From contig CM055111.1 of NCBI GenBank assembly GCA_029204225.1, positions 44,927,815 through 44,991,814 of the forward strand: a DNA stretch of 64,000 nucleotides, written 5' to 3'. Source of the DNA: Diphasiastrum complanatum. Its lineage: Eukaryota; Streptophyta; Lycopodiopsida; Lycopodiales; Lycopodiaceae. Under the pieces are notes generated by a model. That model was not told the DNA's origin and made no database searches. It saw only the letters and a program-made list of their open reading frames with translations. The position numbers were made by a program, and so were the translations under genes. Position 1 is the stretch's first letter. Each line of letters opens with the position of its first letter. Positions 1-13,100 of this stretch are shown one piece after another.

Positions 1-424
1 AACCCGGGCCATGTATTACAAAAGAACTACAGAAAAGTACCAATGCCCACAACCCGGGCCAGGTGGAGAATAAGTAAATATCAGTGAAAGTAAGTGTGAA
101 GTGTTCGCTGAGTGGAGTGTACAATGGGCCCTGATGGAGGCAAGTGGCGACTACATCTGGGCTTTTTCTGTGGTGGCACAGGGATAGGAATCTCATCATC
201 GGAGTTATCAGCATGTGCTCAAGTCCGAAAGGAGCCAATGAGAAGCAGTTACTGGGAGTCTAACCCCAAGTGATTTGGTACAGGCAGATGCGATTGACGG
301 AGAGTAAGCATCTCACGAACAAGAAGTCCCAAGCAATGAGCATCAGGATAGGAGACAAAACTGCGAAGTTTATGCGGGCCATCGCGAAAGAGACAATAAT
401 ACCTCCCCCATATCTCGTAATACA

Positions 425-1195
425 ACGGAGAGAGACAGAAAGAAAGAAAGCTTTATTAATGTCTTTTCCATGCCAAAAGGCATATAAGCCTAATGAAGTA
501 CATGTCAAGTATGTGGCAACAATGGGAGCGCATAAAACGTCTCTAAAGCTGTAATAAAGAAGCATCTAGTACAAACCAAGATAAATGCGAAAATGAGAGT
601 ATCCATGTCATGATGTCATGTCTGTGTTGATGTTGTAAAAAGATGTAATGCAAGCTGCAACATGAGAAAGCGTTGGAGCCCGCTAGCGTCGTCTATGAGC
701 ATGAGCATGTGTAGTGCATCTCTGTGTAGGAGGTCTGGTGATCCGGGCAGTAAATTGATGGTGGGAAGTACATTGTCTCTGATCCTTGTGAGCTTGTAAG
801 CGGCTATCATCCTCGTCGTCATCATAATCACCATCATCCTCAGGCACTGAGTCACGTGATCTCAGCCTAGTATAGAAAGAAGTAATCAATGGCTGAGAGG
901 TAAAATGTTGGGATGTCCCCCCTATAGATCTCGCCACAATATGAACATCTCTTGTACCATGAGGGCGACACACCGTGGGTCCTCATAGGCTATGACAGAG
1001 CGTAGAGTGACTTCTCGAAACAAACAGTGATATCTCCCTCTGATCTCATAGTATACAGGGCATCTAAAAATAAATCGACCCGAGAAAAGGATCCCCAAGT
1101 ATGTATAAGAAGAGACCACCTCTAGAACCTGTCCATCAAAAGTAAGCTCCTGCCGCTGCATGAATGCTCGAGAAGTGTATGTGCACGCCAATCTG
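425..1195 (-). mobile_element. LINE family copy 1, internally deleted 3' portion
   Basis: Minus-strand remnant of the LINE family seen best at 35.7-37.5 kb. The reverse-transcriptase end (EVVSSYTYLGILFSG) is fused directly to the C-terminal zinc-binding region ([17 protein letters not shown]), skipping roughly 290 residues present in the longer copy, so this is a deletion derivative. Downstream come an acidic stretch, a basic tail, and then the family 3' end: hairpin ATGCCAAAAGGCAT at 470-483 (plus-strand reading), AATAAAGCTTTC and a short TC-rich run near 428-450. Frameshifts split the frame, so it is non-functional. Confidence 0.75.
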
Positions 1196-1380
1196 CGGCT
1201 TCTGAAGAAGCTGAAGGGGACAAGGGAGCACAGCTATACATGTAAATTGTAGTTTAAACCTTGAAATTTGAAATGAACTATATTTTTATAACTTAATACT
1301 AAATACTATAGAAAATTGAAAAGTCAAACTCTAATTTGAAGTTTTAGTGACATTCTACATATGTTGTTCTACATACTACA

Positions 1381-1915
1381 GGTCAATCCAGATGAAATTG
1401 ATGTGACGAAGGTTCTAGACCTACCACCAAGGTCACGACTCATAGGAGGAGGAGGACGTGTATGCACTACTCCATGATGACGCCTTGATGTTTGCAGATG
1501 AATTTCAAGTTCCAATTTCAAGCTTTGAATTAGCCCTTGAGCCTTGAGGCTTGGGCCCTTACAAGTTGGAAGTTTGAACTTTGAGCTTCATCCCATGTTC
1601 TAGCTTCTAGCTTTAGAATTGAAACTTGTGATTTTAAACTTGTAAGATGTTAATTGTAACCATTTGCCAATCCCTGCGTGCAGCAGGACCTACCACTCGG
1701 GCTGCTGCACGTCGCAAGACAGGGGGAGAAGACGAAGACGACACAAAGACCTCGGAAGATGGAATATGTATATGTATGGTGTGACATTAATGTTTAAAAA
1801 AAAAACCCTTAAACCGATTCGCCGGTTCGAACCTGGAGAAGCCGATTCTTTCCCGATTCAAATTCGATTCAAACACAGTTCAAAAAGGCGATTCGAAAGG
1901 TACCATAAAACATTG
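1381..1915 (+). mobile_element. Unclassified DNA-transposon-like C-terminal fragment with GATTCG-rich end
   Basis: Short plus-strand reading pieces (VNPDEIDVTKVLDLPPRSRL, then AGPTTRAAARRKTGGEDEDD ending in a stop near 1,783) look like the acidic C-terminus of a transposase. They are followed at 1,800-1,905 by an A-rich stretch and repeated GATTCG/TTCGAA motifs, also seen near 18.6, 25.9, 33.1 and 34.8 kb. The layout resembles the 3' end of a hAT-type element with subterminal motifs, but I see no hAT dimerisation motif, so the class is a guess. Confidence 0.3.
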
Positions 1916-2699
1916 GTGGTTGTGTTAATCAAGGGTGTGAACAACCTAGGACATTTGGAAACTTAATGACCAAGAAGTGCCACACAATGCATGCTAGCAA
2001 TTATGCATGCAAGAAAAAAGTCGTATTGTTCTCTTTATGGAGGTCAATTTAGAATGAAGAAAGATCGTCAAACACTGTTTTACTTCCAAGCACAGACCAC
2101 TATTTCCCCTAAGTAGGACAATGGTTATGAATTTTGGTAGGACTAGAATTTTGATGTCAAATGTGAGAAAGGAGGAGATATTGTAGTTGCTAGTGCCCTC
2201 TCTCAAATTTGATCCTACCAAGCTACAATTATCTCTAAATTTCATGAAGATTGGATCTCCAAAATACAAGCAGAATATCTGAAGTTGCAGTAGTATTCGA
2301 ATTTCTCTTGCCTTTCTAAAAAAGAGCAAACATTCAATTGAAGCTCTAGAATGGCCTAAGTGGTATAAAGTCAGGATATACCTAATGGCACAATCAGCTT
2401 ATAGGAATTTAATTCTAGAAGTGCAGTCTACTTTGATGTGAGATCACAACGGCCTAGGTGAAACTTACGATAAGATCCGCCAAAGCTTCTTCTCAAGAGT
2501 CCTCTGGAAGATGTCCTTAATTTTGTTGGCAACGTCCTTCTGTGAGAAGAACAGGGTCAAAATAATGCCTTATGTGCGACTACAACCTATAGCTGTCCCC
2601 AAGGGTAAATGCAACCTTCTAGCCATGGATTTCGCCATGACATCACCGGGCAGGGGGTAGGGTTAGGTCTTTTAGGACTACAAACAATCAAGGGTTGCA

Positions 2700-3570
2700 A
2701 GATAGAATGGTTAAGGTTGGCCACATTATTACAACAGGCACTACATTGCTTCCTAAGTTGCAGATCAATTCCTGAAGAAACTTTGCAAACTACTGAACTA
2801 CCTCAAAAGATAGTCAGTGACAGCAACATAAAATTCATGAACAAGTTCTAGCAAGAATTGTTCTCTTCACTAGCAACTAAGCTAACAATTAGCACTAACT
2901 ACCATCCACAAACAGGAGGTTGATTAGAAATCACTATAATAGGTGACACAGAATATTTGAGGCGCTCCTCTTTTGACAACTGCTAGGATGAATGGTTATG
3001 TTTAGCTGAATTGTGTTACGATATGACTAAGCATGTATTCATAAGCACTAACAACTGAGGAGGCTTCATGGCAGCCAGCCTCAGTGTTGATTGATTCCTA
3101 TTTTTGCACTCTCAGCTTAATGAAATAAATAGTTAATCTCATCACAGAAGCAATTTTTTGGGAATTTCTTCTTGAAATAGAAAGCCTGTAAAATGCTAAA
3201 ATTAGACAGCCCTGAAGTAAGGAATGTCCTCTATATTAAGGGAGTGTCATCAAGCTAAGCCGCTCAAACAAAGTTTTAATTAATGTTGAGTTGTGAATTC
3301 AAGACTAGTCAACCCTCAACAGGGAGGCTATAGAGCTTGGAGTCTGAATCAAATATTCCATCAATACCGACCCCAGTCATACAAGGTGGCTGCTCCTCAC
3401 AAGAAGACCTGAAAATACTGGCGAATGTATCACAGTCTTGACCAGACCTTTACTCACAAAAGGTTCAAAGATTGTGGCAGTCATGAAGACAACTGGCCAC
3501 CCTACAATTGTGAGAGGACCATTCTTAAAGCTCAGGCTTACAAGAGACTGAAAATACATCACCTCTTTTG
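2700..3570 (+). pseudogene. Decayed Ty3/gypsy integrase fragment
   Basis: Plus-strand frames contain LPQKIVSDSNIKFMNKF, a stop, QELFSSLATKLTISTNYHPQTGG and then EWLCLAELCYDMTKH, which follow the order of a Ty3/gypsy integrase core: the second Asp region (VSDxxxKF), YHPQTDGQTE, then EWLPLAEFCYN. The glutamate of the DDE triad is lost after QTGG, and stops and frameshifts break the rest, including possible integrase C-terminal pieces to about 3,560. It lies downstream of kinesin exon 4. Confidence 0.6.
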
Positions 3571-3968
3571 AATCTATAACTCGGGGAACATTGTACTCTA
3601 TTTGCTCCTCTTTGATGACCGTGACTTCTCTATTTCATGTTTTAGTGTGAGCTGAACATAAGCCATTGTTATGAAAAAGGCATCAAATGCAGCATCAGAT
3701 TCAATATGATGCCATTGATCATGACAGATCAAAACACAAAACTCTGCAGGCTTCTTAGACATACAAAAGAGACCATTTCTCTTTCAAATCCTACCTAATC
3801 ACCATCATTTTCTGGAAGTTCACTTTCTCGAGCATCTTACTGCTTTGCACCATTTTAAAGCAAGAGGGAGAGGCAAAAAGAAGAGCTTGTAACCATAACG
3901 TTGTAAATGAGTTGATTTAAAAAAAGCATTGTTAAGAACCTGAAAGAAGACCTAAAAAGAATGCCAAC

Positions 3969-4122
3969 CAGGTGAAACGTTGCACTTAAGTCGTCTTTCT
4001 TATCTCCGTTTCGTAGTGAATGTTTCTCAATTATCATTGTGAAAATAGCATGTGACCTGCTAGAATGTTGATTCATAAGGGTACTCCCAGTTGTCCGATA
4101 AGATGAACCCCGTTCCAAACAC
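3969..4122 (-). CDS. Kinesin exon 4 (switch I exon)
   Basis: Starts at GTGTTTGGAACGG after acceptor TTTACAG and encodes [17 protein letters not shown] followed by the switch I residues NQHSSRSH and [10 protein letters not shown]. The 3' border is less certain: homology ends after ATFHL, where GTTGGC would be a weak donor with G at +5. Ending there gives 154 nt and phase 0, and the next exon should begin with VDLAGSER. Confidence 0.82.
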
Positions 4123-7100
4123 CTGTAAATATCAACTACATGCTTAGACAAGAAAATATTTGAACAAACACACTACCAACCTAAATACTAATCCAAGAGA
4201 AAACACACTTGATAATAAGTTTCAAATGTTGGTCCAAAATTCTGGGCTGGGAAGTGAGCATAGATTTTGCCTACAACTGGGTGGTGAGTTGTATGTCTAG
4301 CCTCTATGAAATACCATTCTACTCAGTTGGGTCTATGCCAGGTTGGACCTTACTACTTAATGAGTCTTGTTTGGAAAAGAGTGCTACATGGAGAGTAGAC
4401 ATCAATCCTATAGAGAATCAAGAATAGTAAATGTTAGGTGGAAGATCAAGGAACTTTTAGAATTGGACAAAGTTAAGGTATTCAGGCAGCATTCTAAGAG
4501 GGCAATTCTCCACAAACCGTCAGGCAATGAAATTTTTTAATCATTTTTGCAATTGTATGATGCAATGTTTTCTTGAAATATGGATGAAAGTTGCAGAAAT
4601 CAATATGCATACTACCTTTTTAAGGATTGGTTACTGATTCAGTTAGTATGGCCAGCTTAATTAAGAAATACAACAAAAACCTTTTGCATGTTATGGAGCT
4701 GAGTTCCATGTGGATCAATCTGCCTTAATCAAAAGATTTCATAAATATGGCAGAAATTAAAAATTATGCATAATCATTGGTTTTAGAAAACACAAATCAT
4801 TGAAATTTTTTGCATAGGACTAAATTTTTAGTAAATCATATTGATGAGATAAGCCACAATAGATTTGAAACTTATGTGTTATTAGAGATCAAATTTGTGG
4901 CTAGAAAACCAACTATGTAGGAAATAGATCCTAGTTCTCATTGAACAAATTTTCATGGCCACTTGCTACTGTAGAGACTCCAGAAATCCTAAAGGCAGCA
5001 AGATAGCTTATGTAGAGAAAACTTCCCACATCATTGCTAAAAGCACTTTGGGAAAACTTATCCATTAGTTTCTTGTTGGCTTTATTGGTCAAACATTTTC
5101 CTGCATCCATTTCTTATTCCAATGTGGGTGATTGATAGTTGAGATTGAGTTTGACTAACCCGATATCTACTGGGAATTATAAAAGAAGCCCAATGTAGGG
5201 AGGATTCAGACTGTATGTACTGTCTTTCCTTTGATCTAAGGCATAAGAGGAATCTGGCCAGCTTTTGCAAGATTTGGGGGGAGAAGAAAATATACACTGA
5301 CAGCATTGGATTACTTTCCAAATTAGCTCCGCATAATCCCTATAATGACATAAGGACCCAAGATATGATGCAAGCTAGAGAGGGGAAAAGTTAGTACAAA
5401 GATTCAATGCTGATTAGGAAAGTTCCATGAATCCCCTTTGGTAGATAGTCTCCTCCCTCCTCTATTGTGCAAGTAGAGGAGAAGAGGCCTTGTAGAATAC
5501 AATTTACTTCCTTTCCCATAATGAGCATGTGACTCAAATGTGGTACAGTTCACCTTAGTTACACTTAAGTGCAACAAGGCTAAGAATCTAAGGATTTCCT
5601 GATCCTTGACTAAAGAAGAACAGGTGATAATTATTAATGAGCTAGGTAAGTGTTCCATGACCCCACAAAATTTCTCTGACATTTATAAGGAATGTGTCAG
5701 TGGCAACTGCATATTAAAGGCCAGTGACCCAATACTACACACTTCTTGTTCATGCTACTTCCTCGAGGCTTACATATTGTAGACACTCAAAGGGGAAAAG
5801 GTAATTAATCCTCTTTCATTCACGACAATGAGTTACTTGTCTATAGTTCTCATAGAATACTTTGCCAAAGTCTAGTTCTTTGAACTATACTATTTCCCAC
5901 GAATTTGTCTCACTCTCATCTAAAAATTACTCGCAGTGTTTCTCAAATGCTACATGAAACGCATCAGAATATGGAAGCTCTTTAGACAAGGATTTAGCTG
6001 GATAATCACGTCAATTGCTTGTTGAGATACAATAATTCACAGGGCTCAACCAACCATCATGTCCATCCAAAATGTGTCTGAATGGGAAAGAATGATGAGC
6101 ACCCAGAGGTGGTGGAAGATACTACACTATTAAAATATCTACTTCAGACTTCTCACAATACTTGAAAAATATCTACTTCAGACTTCTCACAATACTTGAG
6201 GACAAAAGAGATTCAATTGCTCTAAGCTTCCTTAAGGAAAGCTAAATTTCGATGAAGACCTCTGCCAACAACCATATGGAAAGATTTGTAGAAGGTATTT
6301 TGTAAGACTTCTTTGTTGGAAATTCAAATGATCATCAAAAACATGTCTATCCAAAAGGAGAAAGATTTAGGTGTTATTGATTCTTGTGACTATAGTTCAT
6401 TTTTTCTTTTTCCTGAAAATTTGGGTGATGAGAATTTGCTTCAGTTAAATATCTTCTCCCAATCTTCTACTCCTTTGCAAGCCTTTGCTCTTATACTGCT
6501 AAGAGGAGTCACCAAAGTATCTACTTACAAGGACACCAAATAGACCACAATGGAGCCAAACCACCCAACCAAGTAAAAGCCAAAGATCGGCACATAGAAG
6601 CTTCACCCTCGAGCCAAGGTGTGCGAATGCTTGATGAGAAGGAGATAGCCAAGAGCTTGAATGTTGAAGGCCTGAATGATGGGGGCGAGATTGCAATAGA
6701 GGTATAAGTGCTCAAGAGATCAAAAACAGCCACTCATGCAATCACCATGATGATGTGATTTTCTTTGCTGGCTGTCTTTTGGAAAGCCTAATTTTCAGGT
6801 TTTGGGAAAACTCATGTTTTTCATCCTTTTTTGCTACAAAAAGTGAAAACAATCACATGGGATGAGAGTGCTAGGCTGAGGCAAGACTATTGATCCAAGT
6901 TTCATCTCAAAAGAAGTTCTAAATCAAAAGATCTTGCAATTTCTTTTAGAAGGGGTACACTTTTTTACTTTTAATTTTTTTGCATATGTGATTGGACCTT
7001 GTTATTTCCTATCGTTCCTTAGATCCTTAAGATCCAATTTCTATGCATTTTGACCTTTTAGAAGTGAACCCTTTGAAAAGTGAAACCTCTATCAAACTAG

Positions 7101-10100
7101 AATATTATGTTTTTTGTTCGGAACGGTTCTTGTTTTAGAATTTATTTTTGGATCTTTATATTCTTTGTTTCTTAACAAGTTCATTGCACTTTACAAACGC
7201 CAATCAGGTATTTTTTTTCTCAAGACATTACAATTTGAAGTGGCACCCTACTTCACTCACTTTTAGGCAGCCTTGTCACCACCTATTCTTTGCTGAATTT
7301 TTTACTGCCAATAGGCAGCATTATTTCTTACTTGGCACAGTATTTGGACATTTTGGCAACTTCTTCACCACCTATTGCTTGCTGATTATTTGTCACACTC
7401 AAGCAACTTACTTCCTTAATTGTGCTCTATCTGCTTGATATTTTGGAATCTTCACCACCTATCCCTGGATCTTGTGTCACATTCAAGTAGCCTATAGAGG
7501 CCTTTTCACATTTTGCATAGAACCTACGTTGAGTGATGATTTTTTACGCCTCAATTTCCTAAAGCTAGAAAGTGTCAGGGTCCCAGTTTTACCTCGTTAC
7601 TTGGATAGTGGACTTTCACATTGCCTCCAATATACATTGGGACAATTCCAAGTTTCCGCACACCAGCTATATGTCAAGACGGAGCATTTCTAGGGCATTG
7701 CTCATATCAGCAGACTTTGTCAGATGTGCACATTAGGGGAGGTGGTGTCAGAGGAGCTCTTTTTCTTCAGATGCCCTATCTATTATGAGATCCGAGGACA
7801 CTATTATTGTCTTTTCTGAGTTTCTCCACTCACACTGCGCTCTCATTTCATACGTTGACCCTCGGTGTGTGGCATTGATGTTGCACGCGATGTTTTTGCT
7901 CCATAGAAATATTTGTCAGAGAGATGAGTGTGGATACCATGACTCCTAGTAGTCCCAGATTACCTCCTTTTTCTCTAGGAGACAATCTAGAGCAGACATT
8001 GATGCCGGTATTTTGTCAAAGGATGAGCCAGATATCCTTTCTCAGGATCTTCACCATGATTGCCAACAGCGTACTACTTCTAGACCACACGTTATGGCTA
8101 CCAAGAGACTTTGCAGATCTGGAGGTCACGTGCACAGCAGGCCTACTATTCCCTCTTCAGTTCCTGCAGCTTCATCTTCATCTTCTTCTATCCTTGCTTT
8201 CTTTAGCGGCGGTCCCGGGGGACATGATCTCTCATACAGTTCGGAAGGTTATTGTACAATTTCAGCTATACGACACCCCATTGTACCATATCTCAGACCT
8301 TCATGTCTTGAGGGCAAAGTAGAGATTTTGACTAGTCTTGATAGGCTAAGCATTTTATCTAGTAGTACTTGTTGTTTGTTTATGGAGAGATTTAAATGCT
8401 TCTTTCAGTATTTATCATACTTGAGATGTACTTACGTGGTCTTATATGCCTTTTGGCATTAAAAGACGGTAATAAAACTTTATTTCTTTCTCCCTTAGGG
8501 CTTGTGCTTCTTCCGCATTCTATTTTCATTTGTTTCATTCTTTATTGTTTTGTTTTGTTTGTTAGTTCATTTTATGTCTGTATACAAGTTATGCTTATCT
8601 TCCATTTTCGTCTTTTGTTCGTTGTCATGATTTTAGTTCGAATCGTGTGTTCTATGTGTTTTGTGTGGTATTAGTATATATGTCTTTTTATGAATTTTCA
8701 TTCTCTTAGGCAAAAACTGGCATTTCTTCCCATTTCAAAGTATTCTGGTGTCAAGTTTGTTAAATGCAGTAGCTTCCTTTTTTGGGATCTATCCACAATC
8801 TAATGGCAATATGATTGCCTTGGCTATGTCCACATTTATATGGCTAGCCAACTCTTGGTGGCAAACATATCATAGAGATGATTACACTTACAATTATGAT
8901 GCCTTTGTACACGATCTTATTATTGCTATGTCTCCAGTCAGGAGATACAAGTTGATGCTAATACAACACTTGATGCTAATGTTGAGTACTTTGATGCTGA
9001 CATTGCATGCTTTGATGTTGATGTTGAGTGCTTTAGTATTAGTCCTGAGTGGCTTGACACTAATTCTCAAGACCGTGCATTGTCTTGGCTTCTTTTATCA
9101 GATCGATATTGTTGCTGAAAAGTAGTGTGTCATCCACATACAAAGTGATGATGATAAAAGACTATTGCATTGTCTTGAAGTAAACATTGGAATCTGAAGA
9201 GCTTGGTATGTAGCCGTGATTAATTATGAAAGTATTGATTCTTTGGAACCATGCTCGAACAGATTGCTTCAAGCCATAAAGTGCTTTATGGAGTTTACAC
9301 ACATGATTCTGTTTACCTTCAATATTGTAACCTTCAAGTTGCACCATATAAATGTCTTCTTCAATAATTCCATTGAGATATGTTGTCTGTACATCCATTT
9401 GATGTATTTTCAAATATGCTGCAGTGGAAAATGATAGCAAAAATTGAATAGAAGAATGCTCAACTACTAAATGTCTCAGTATAATCGACGTTATGAATTT
9501 GAAAATCCATTTGCAATCAACTACGTTTCTGCTAGCAGGTAATTCGATAATCGTCTCGACAATCGTCCATGTCTGGTTCTTGATAAGAGATGAATATCCA
9601 TAGCTTCTTTTCAGAGATTGGAATCGGGCTGACTGAGTGCCTCTTCGACAGATGTCGGCTCTGGAACAAGGTAATCTATAGACTCGTCTGCGCATAAGTT
9701 GTACATCCAAAAACTCGTAAGTTCGATAGAGAAGATTTGGTACTTGTCCAAACTTCGTATGGTGTTTTGGCTGAAAGACCTTTAGTAGGACAACTGTTCT
9801 GAATATAGGTTGCTATTGAAACAGCTTTAACCCAGAAGATTCTGTTCCTTCTCTCAACAAGACCATTTGACTGAGGTGAATAGAAGGTAATGTATTGTTG
9901 CTCAATGCCATTGTTAAGGCAGTACTCCTTAAATTCAGTGGAGATGTATTCTCCCCCGTTGTCGGACCTCAGTGCTTTGATTCTTTTGCCAGTTTGATTT
10001 TCTGCATGCTCTTTGAATTGTCAAAACTTGTTGAAAGCCTCCGATTTCTGCTTAATGAAGTAAATAGCTGTTCTTTTGGAAAATTCGTCAATAAAAGTAA

Positions 10101-13100
10101 TAAAATACTTTGCATCTAGCAAGGATGGAGTTTGCATAGGTCCACATATATCTGAATGAACAACATCTAACAAACCTTTTGTTGCATGCCTATGGCTTGA
10201 TCTAAATGGAATCCTATTCTGCTTTCCAAGGATGCAGCTATGACAAATTGGGAGATCGACTTTGTCGATCGGATAGTCGAGATCAAGTGCTAGGGATTGT
10301 CTAGACATGTTCTATACAGATGCATAATTCAAGTGTCCTAAGCGATGATGCCATAATAATGCTTTATTGACAAAAACAGAGGTTTTCAAGGCTTGACTAG
10401 TATCAGAATAACCATGTTCCAATCTATATAAGTATCCATGCCTCTTACCGAGTGCAAGGATCTTATTCCTCCTATCAATGATTCTGCGTCAACATCGATA
10501 GGAGGAATAAGATCCTTATGGCCTAAATATGTGATTGTAGTTACTGATAACAGATTTGTAGAGATTTTATTAACATACAAGACTTTTGACGGTAGTTTGA
10601 ATTGATCATGCTAGAAGCTTAATCTTACAATACCTTCACCTCAGATAGGTCATATGTGTGAATTTCACACGTGTGGAGTGTCCACCACATGTGATTGTGA
10701 TCTCCTAAGGTGTGTGGATGCACAAAGATCAAGACTAGATTGAGATTCAAGATCTATCTTCAATTCAATGGCAAAAACACACTACTACATGCATTCACTC
10801 ACTTCCAAAGCTCATACACACGTGTGGGAAGTGTTCAAAAATAAACTAAGTAAACATAAGCTGCTCTCCTTGGGTAGAGAGAGAAAACTACCAATAGCTC
10901 TCGAGTAGAGAGAGAATGCTAGAAAACACTTAGTCACAATCTCCAAATCAATTAGTTCCAAATGAGAAGTACAATGATACTAGTAGATCCCAGGCCAAGA
11001 TATCAGCAATTTTGATAGCATATTAAATGCATCAGAAAATGAAAAATCCTATCAGACCATTGATGCATCCATCTATCCATTCTATTGGACCATTCTCAAG
11101 CATATCTCAAATCCTATTGGACCAATGGTACTTCGACCTCTTAATGCTATTGGACCTCTTGAGCTTTGACTTGTCACACATCAAAGTAACTAAAGACACT
11201 TGTCAAGAACCTATTTAGCTTGATCATTGTTCAGATGTTATTCCAAATTCCAATGCCTTGATTATGTCACTTATTCCAGTGGATTCCATGGCTGTTATTA
11301 TTCTTGATACTAGTTCCATGGTTGTTGAGGTATCTTCAACATTGATATGCGCTGACACTTTCCCTGATGCTTCGGTTATTGCTAATGCTAATTTCTCTAG
11401 GATTGCATTAGCAAATACTTCAAGTGGGTTACCAAAGGGCCCAACAGTTCTTCCTAAGATGAGTTTTATATCAATCTGTTGGTAGCACCTGTTTATAATG
11501 CATGTCCATATGAGGTTCATCTAGATGAGTATTTGGGCTAGAGTTATGAGAGTGGGAATCTCTGTTTTTATGTCTAACTTTGCTATTACCACACTTATGG
11601 ATCATGTTCTAGACGATGCTTTACACTCATATTACAGATTCCTTGGCACGATGAGATTATAGATTCATGTGCCTTATGGATACCTTGTCAAGATCATCTC
11701 ATTTATGCTTCATGTTTTCTGGCATTCTTGGTTGTTACATATAGCTTGGTCTCCAGTGATATTGCACAAGCCTTCTAATGCTACTATCTTTCCTTGGTGT
11801 GGATAAATTGATGTTGTTCTTCTTGCCTAGATTGCTAATCACCACCAGGCCTGGTTTCTCTAGGACATTTTGTCATTCTCATTATATTGGGGAATATGTT
11901 CATATTTTGCTCCACTACTACTTATGGATATACGACATGCTTGGTTGCTATGACCTGCATGGCCACTTCACATAGGTTGGCATGGCATGGTTACCTTCAT
12001 TTGGGGCAGCAATGGTATTTTGATCTTCCTAGTTCTATTGATGTTGCTACTTCTGTCGTGCCCACAAAGCGCTAACCTTGGATTTATATCTCGTAAGGGG
12101 GACAAAGGATCTACTTTGACCTATAAGTCAGTTCTGATTATGAGAGGTTAGGACCCTTATGGTATTAAATCATAATTGATGGTTTGGAGGCCTAAAACCC
12201 ATGATGGCGAATTGGTATAAAACTAGCAATGACTCATAGGAAAGTGACTGAGTTGTATCAGTCAGATGGCTGATGTGTCCTAGAGAAGTGTCCTACTTCA
12301 CTCCAGGTGGTGGTTGGCCTTGGAAGGTGTAAGTATACTCATTGGTTTCCCTATGAAGGCGAGCGTGGGTATGTGTTGGTAGCTACATGCCGCATGCCGC
12401 TAGATTGACATCTCGTACATTAGAGCCATTGCTAGTGTTCCATAGCTTGGGGGGCTAGATCCGGTTGATCTAGGTTTGGTTGGGTTGGATTTATCCGCCA
12501 GCTATTCTCTCTATTTCCTTTGATTCATCATCCTAGTTTGATCCCTTGGAGGGGGAATTATAGTGGTATCAGAGCAATAAAAAAAAATGCCCCCCATAGT
12601 TAAGAAAAACACATGTCCATTAATTGGAACCCCAAAAAGCAACTACAAGGAACAAACCTAGCTTAGCTACCCCCCACCCGACCCTACTCCACCCCCTCCC
12701 CTTCTTTCCCTCACACAAAGAAATTTGTGTTAGCAAAAGCTCGTGCTCGGCCAGCCAGTAGTTTGGACAACATTCACCAATCTGTTTGCTTAGGCAAGCA
12801 TGCTTACCTCATGAAAAGGACGTAGGGTGACTAATACGTGTTTGGAGAGTAGTAATGTTCACATTTTTAACATGCTCTTGTATGTTATCTTGTTATCATG
12901 TGTGATTAAGAATTGAATGATTAACTAAAATCATGACTCATATTCTAATCATTGTGATTGAAAAATCACAAACAAGCACTTGATCGCTAGGGGAGGACAA
13001 CACATGTACTTTGAATCCCTTTGCCCAGTGTAAATTGTAAACTGTAATTATTAAATTGTAAATGGCTAAGTCACCGGCCTGTAAAGACCATTGTGTAAAT

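Noticed and set aside
1-61. Repeated AACCCGGGCCA at positions 1 and 51
   Set aside because: Two copies of 11 bp at the window edge are too little to define a repeat family.
270-565. Paired about 95-100 codon ORFs on both strands at the left edge
   Set aside because: They overlap the LINE 3' hairpin and tail and have no domain; likely chance ORFs.
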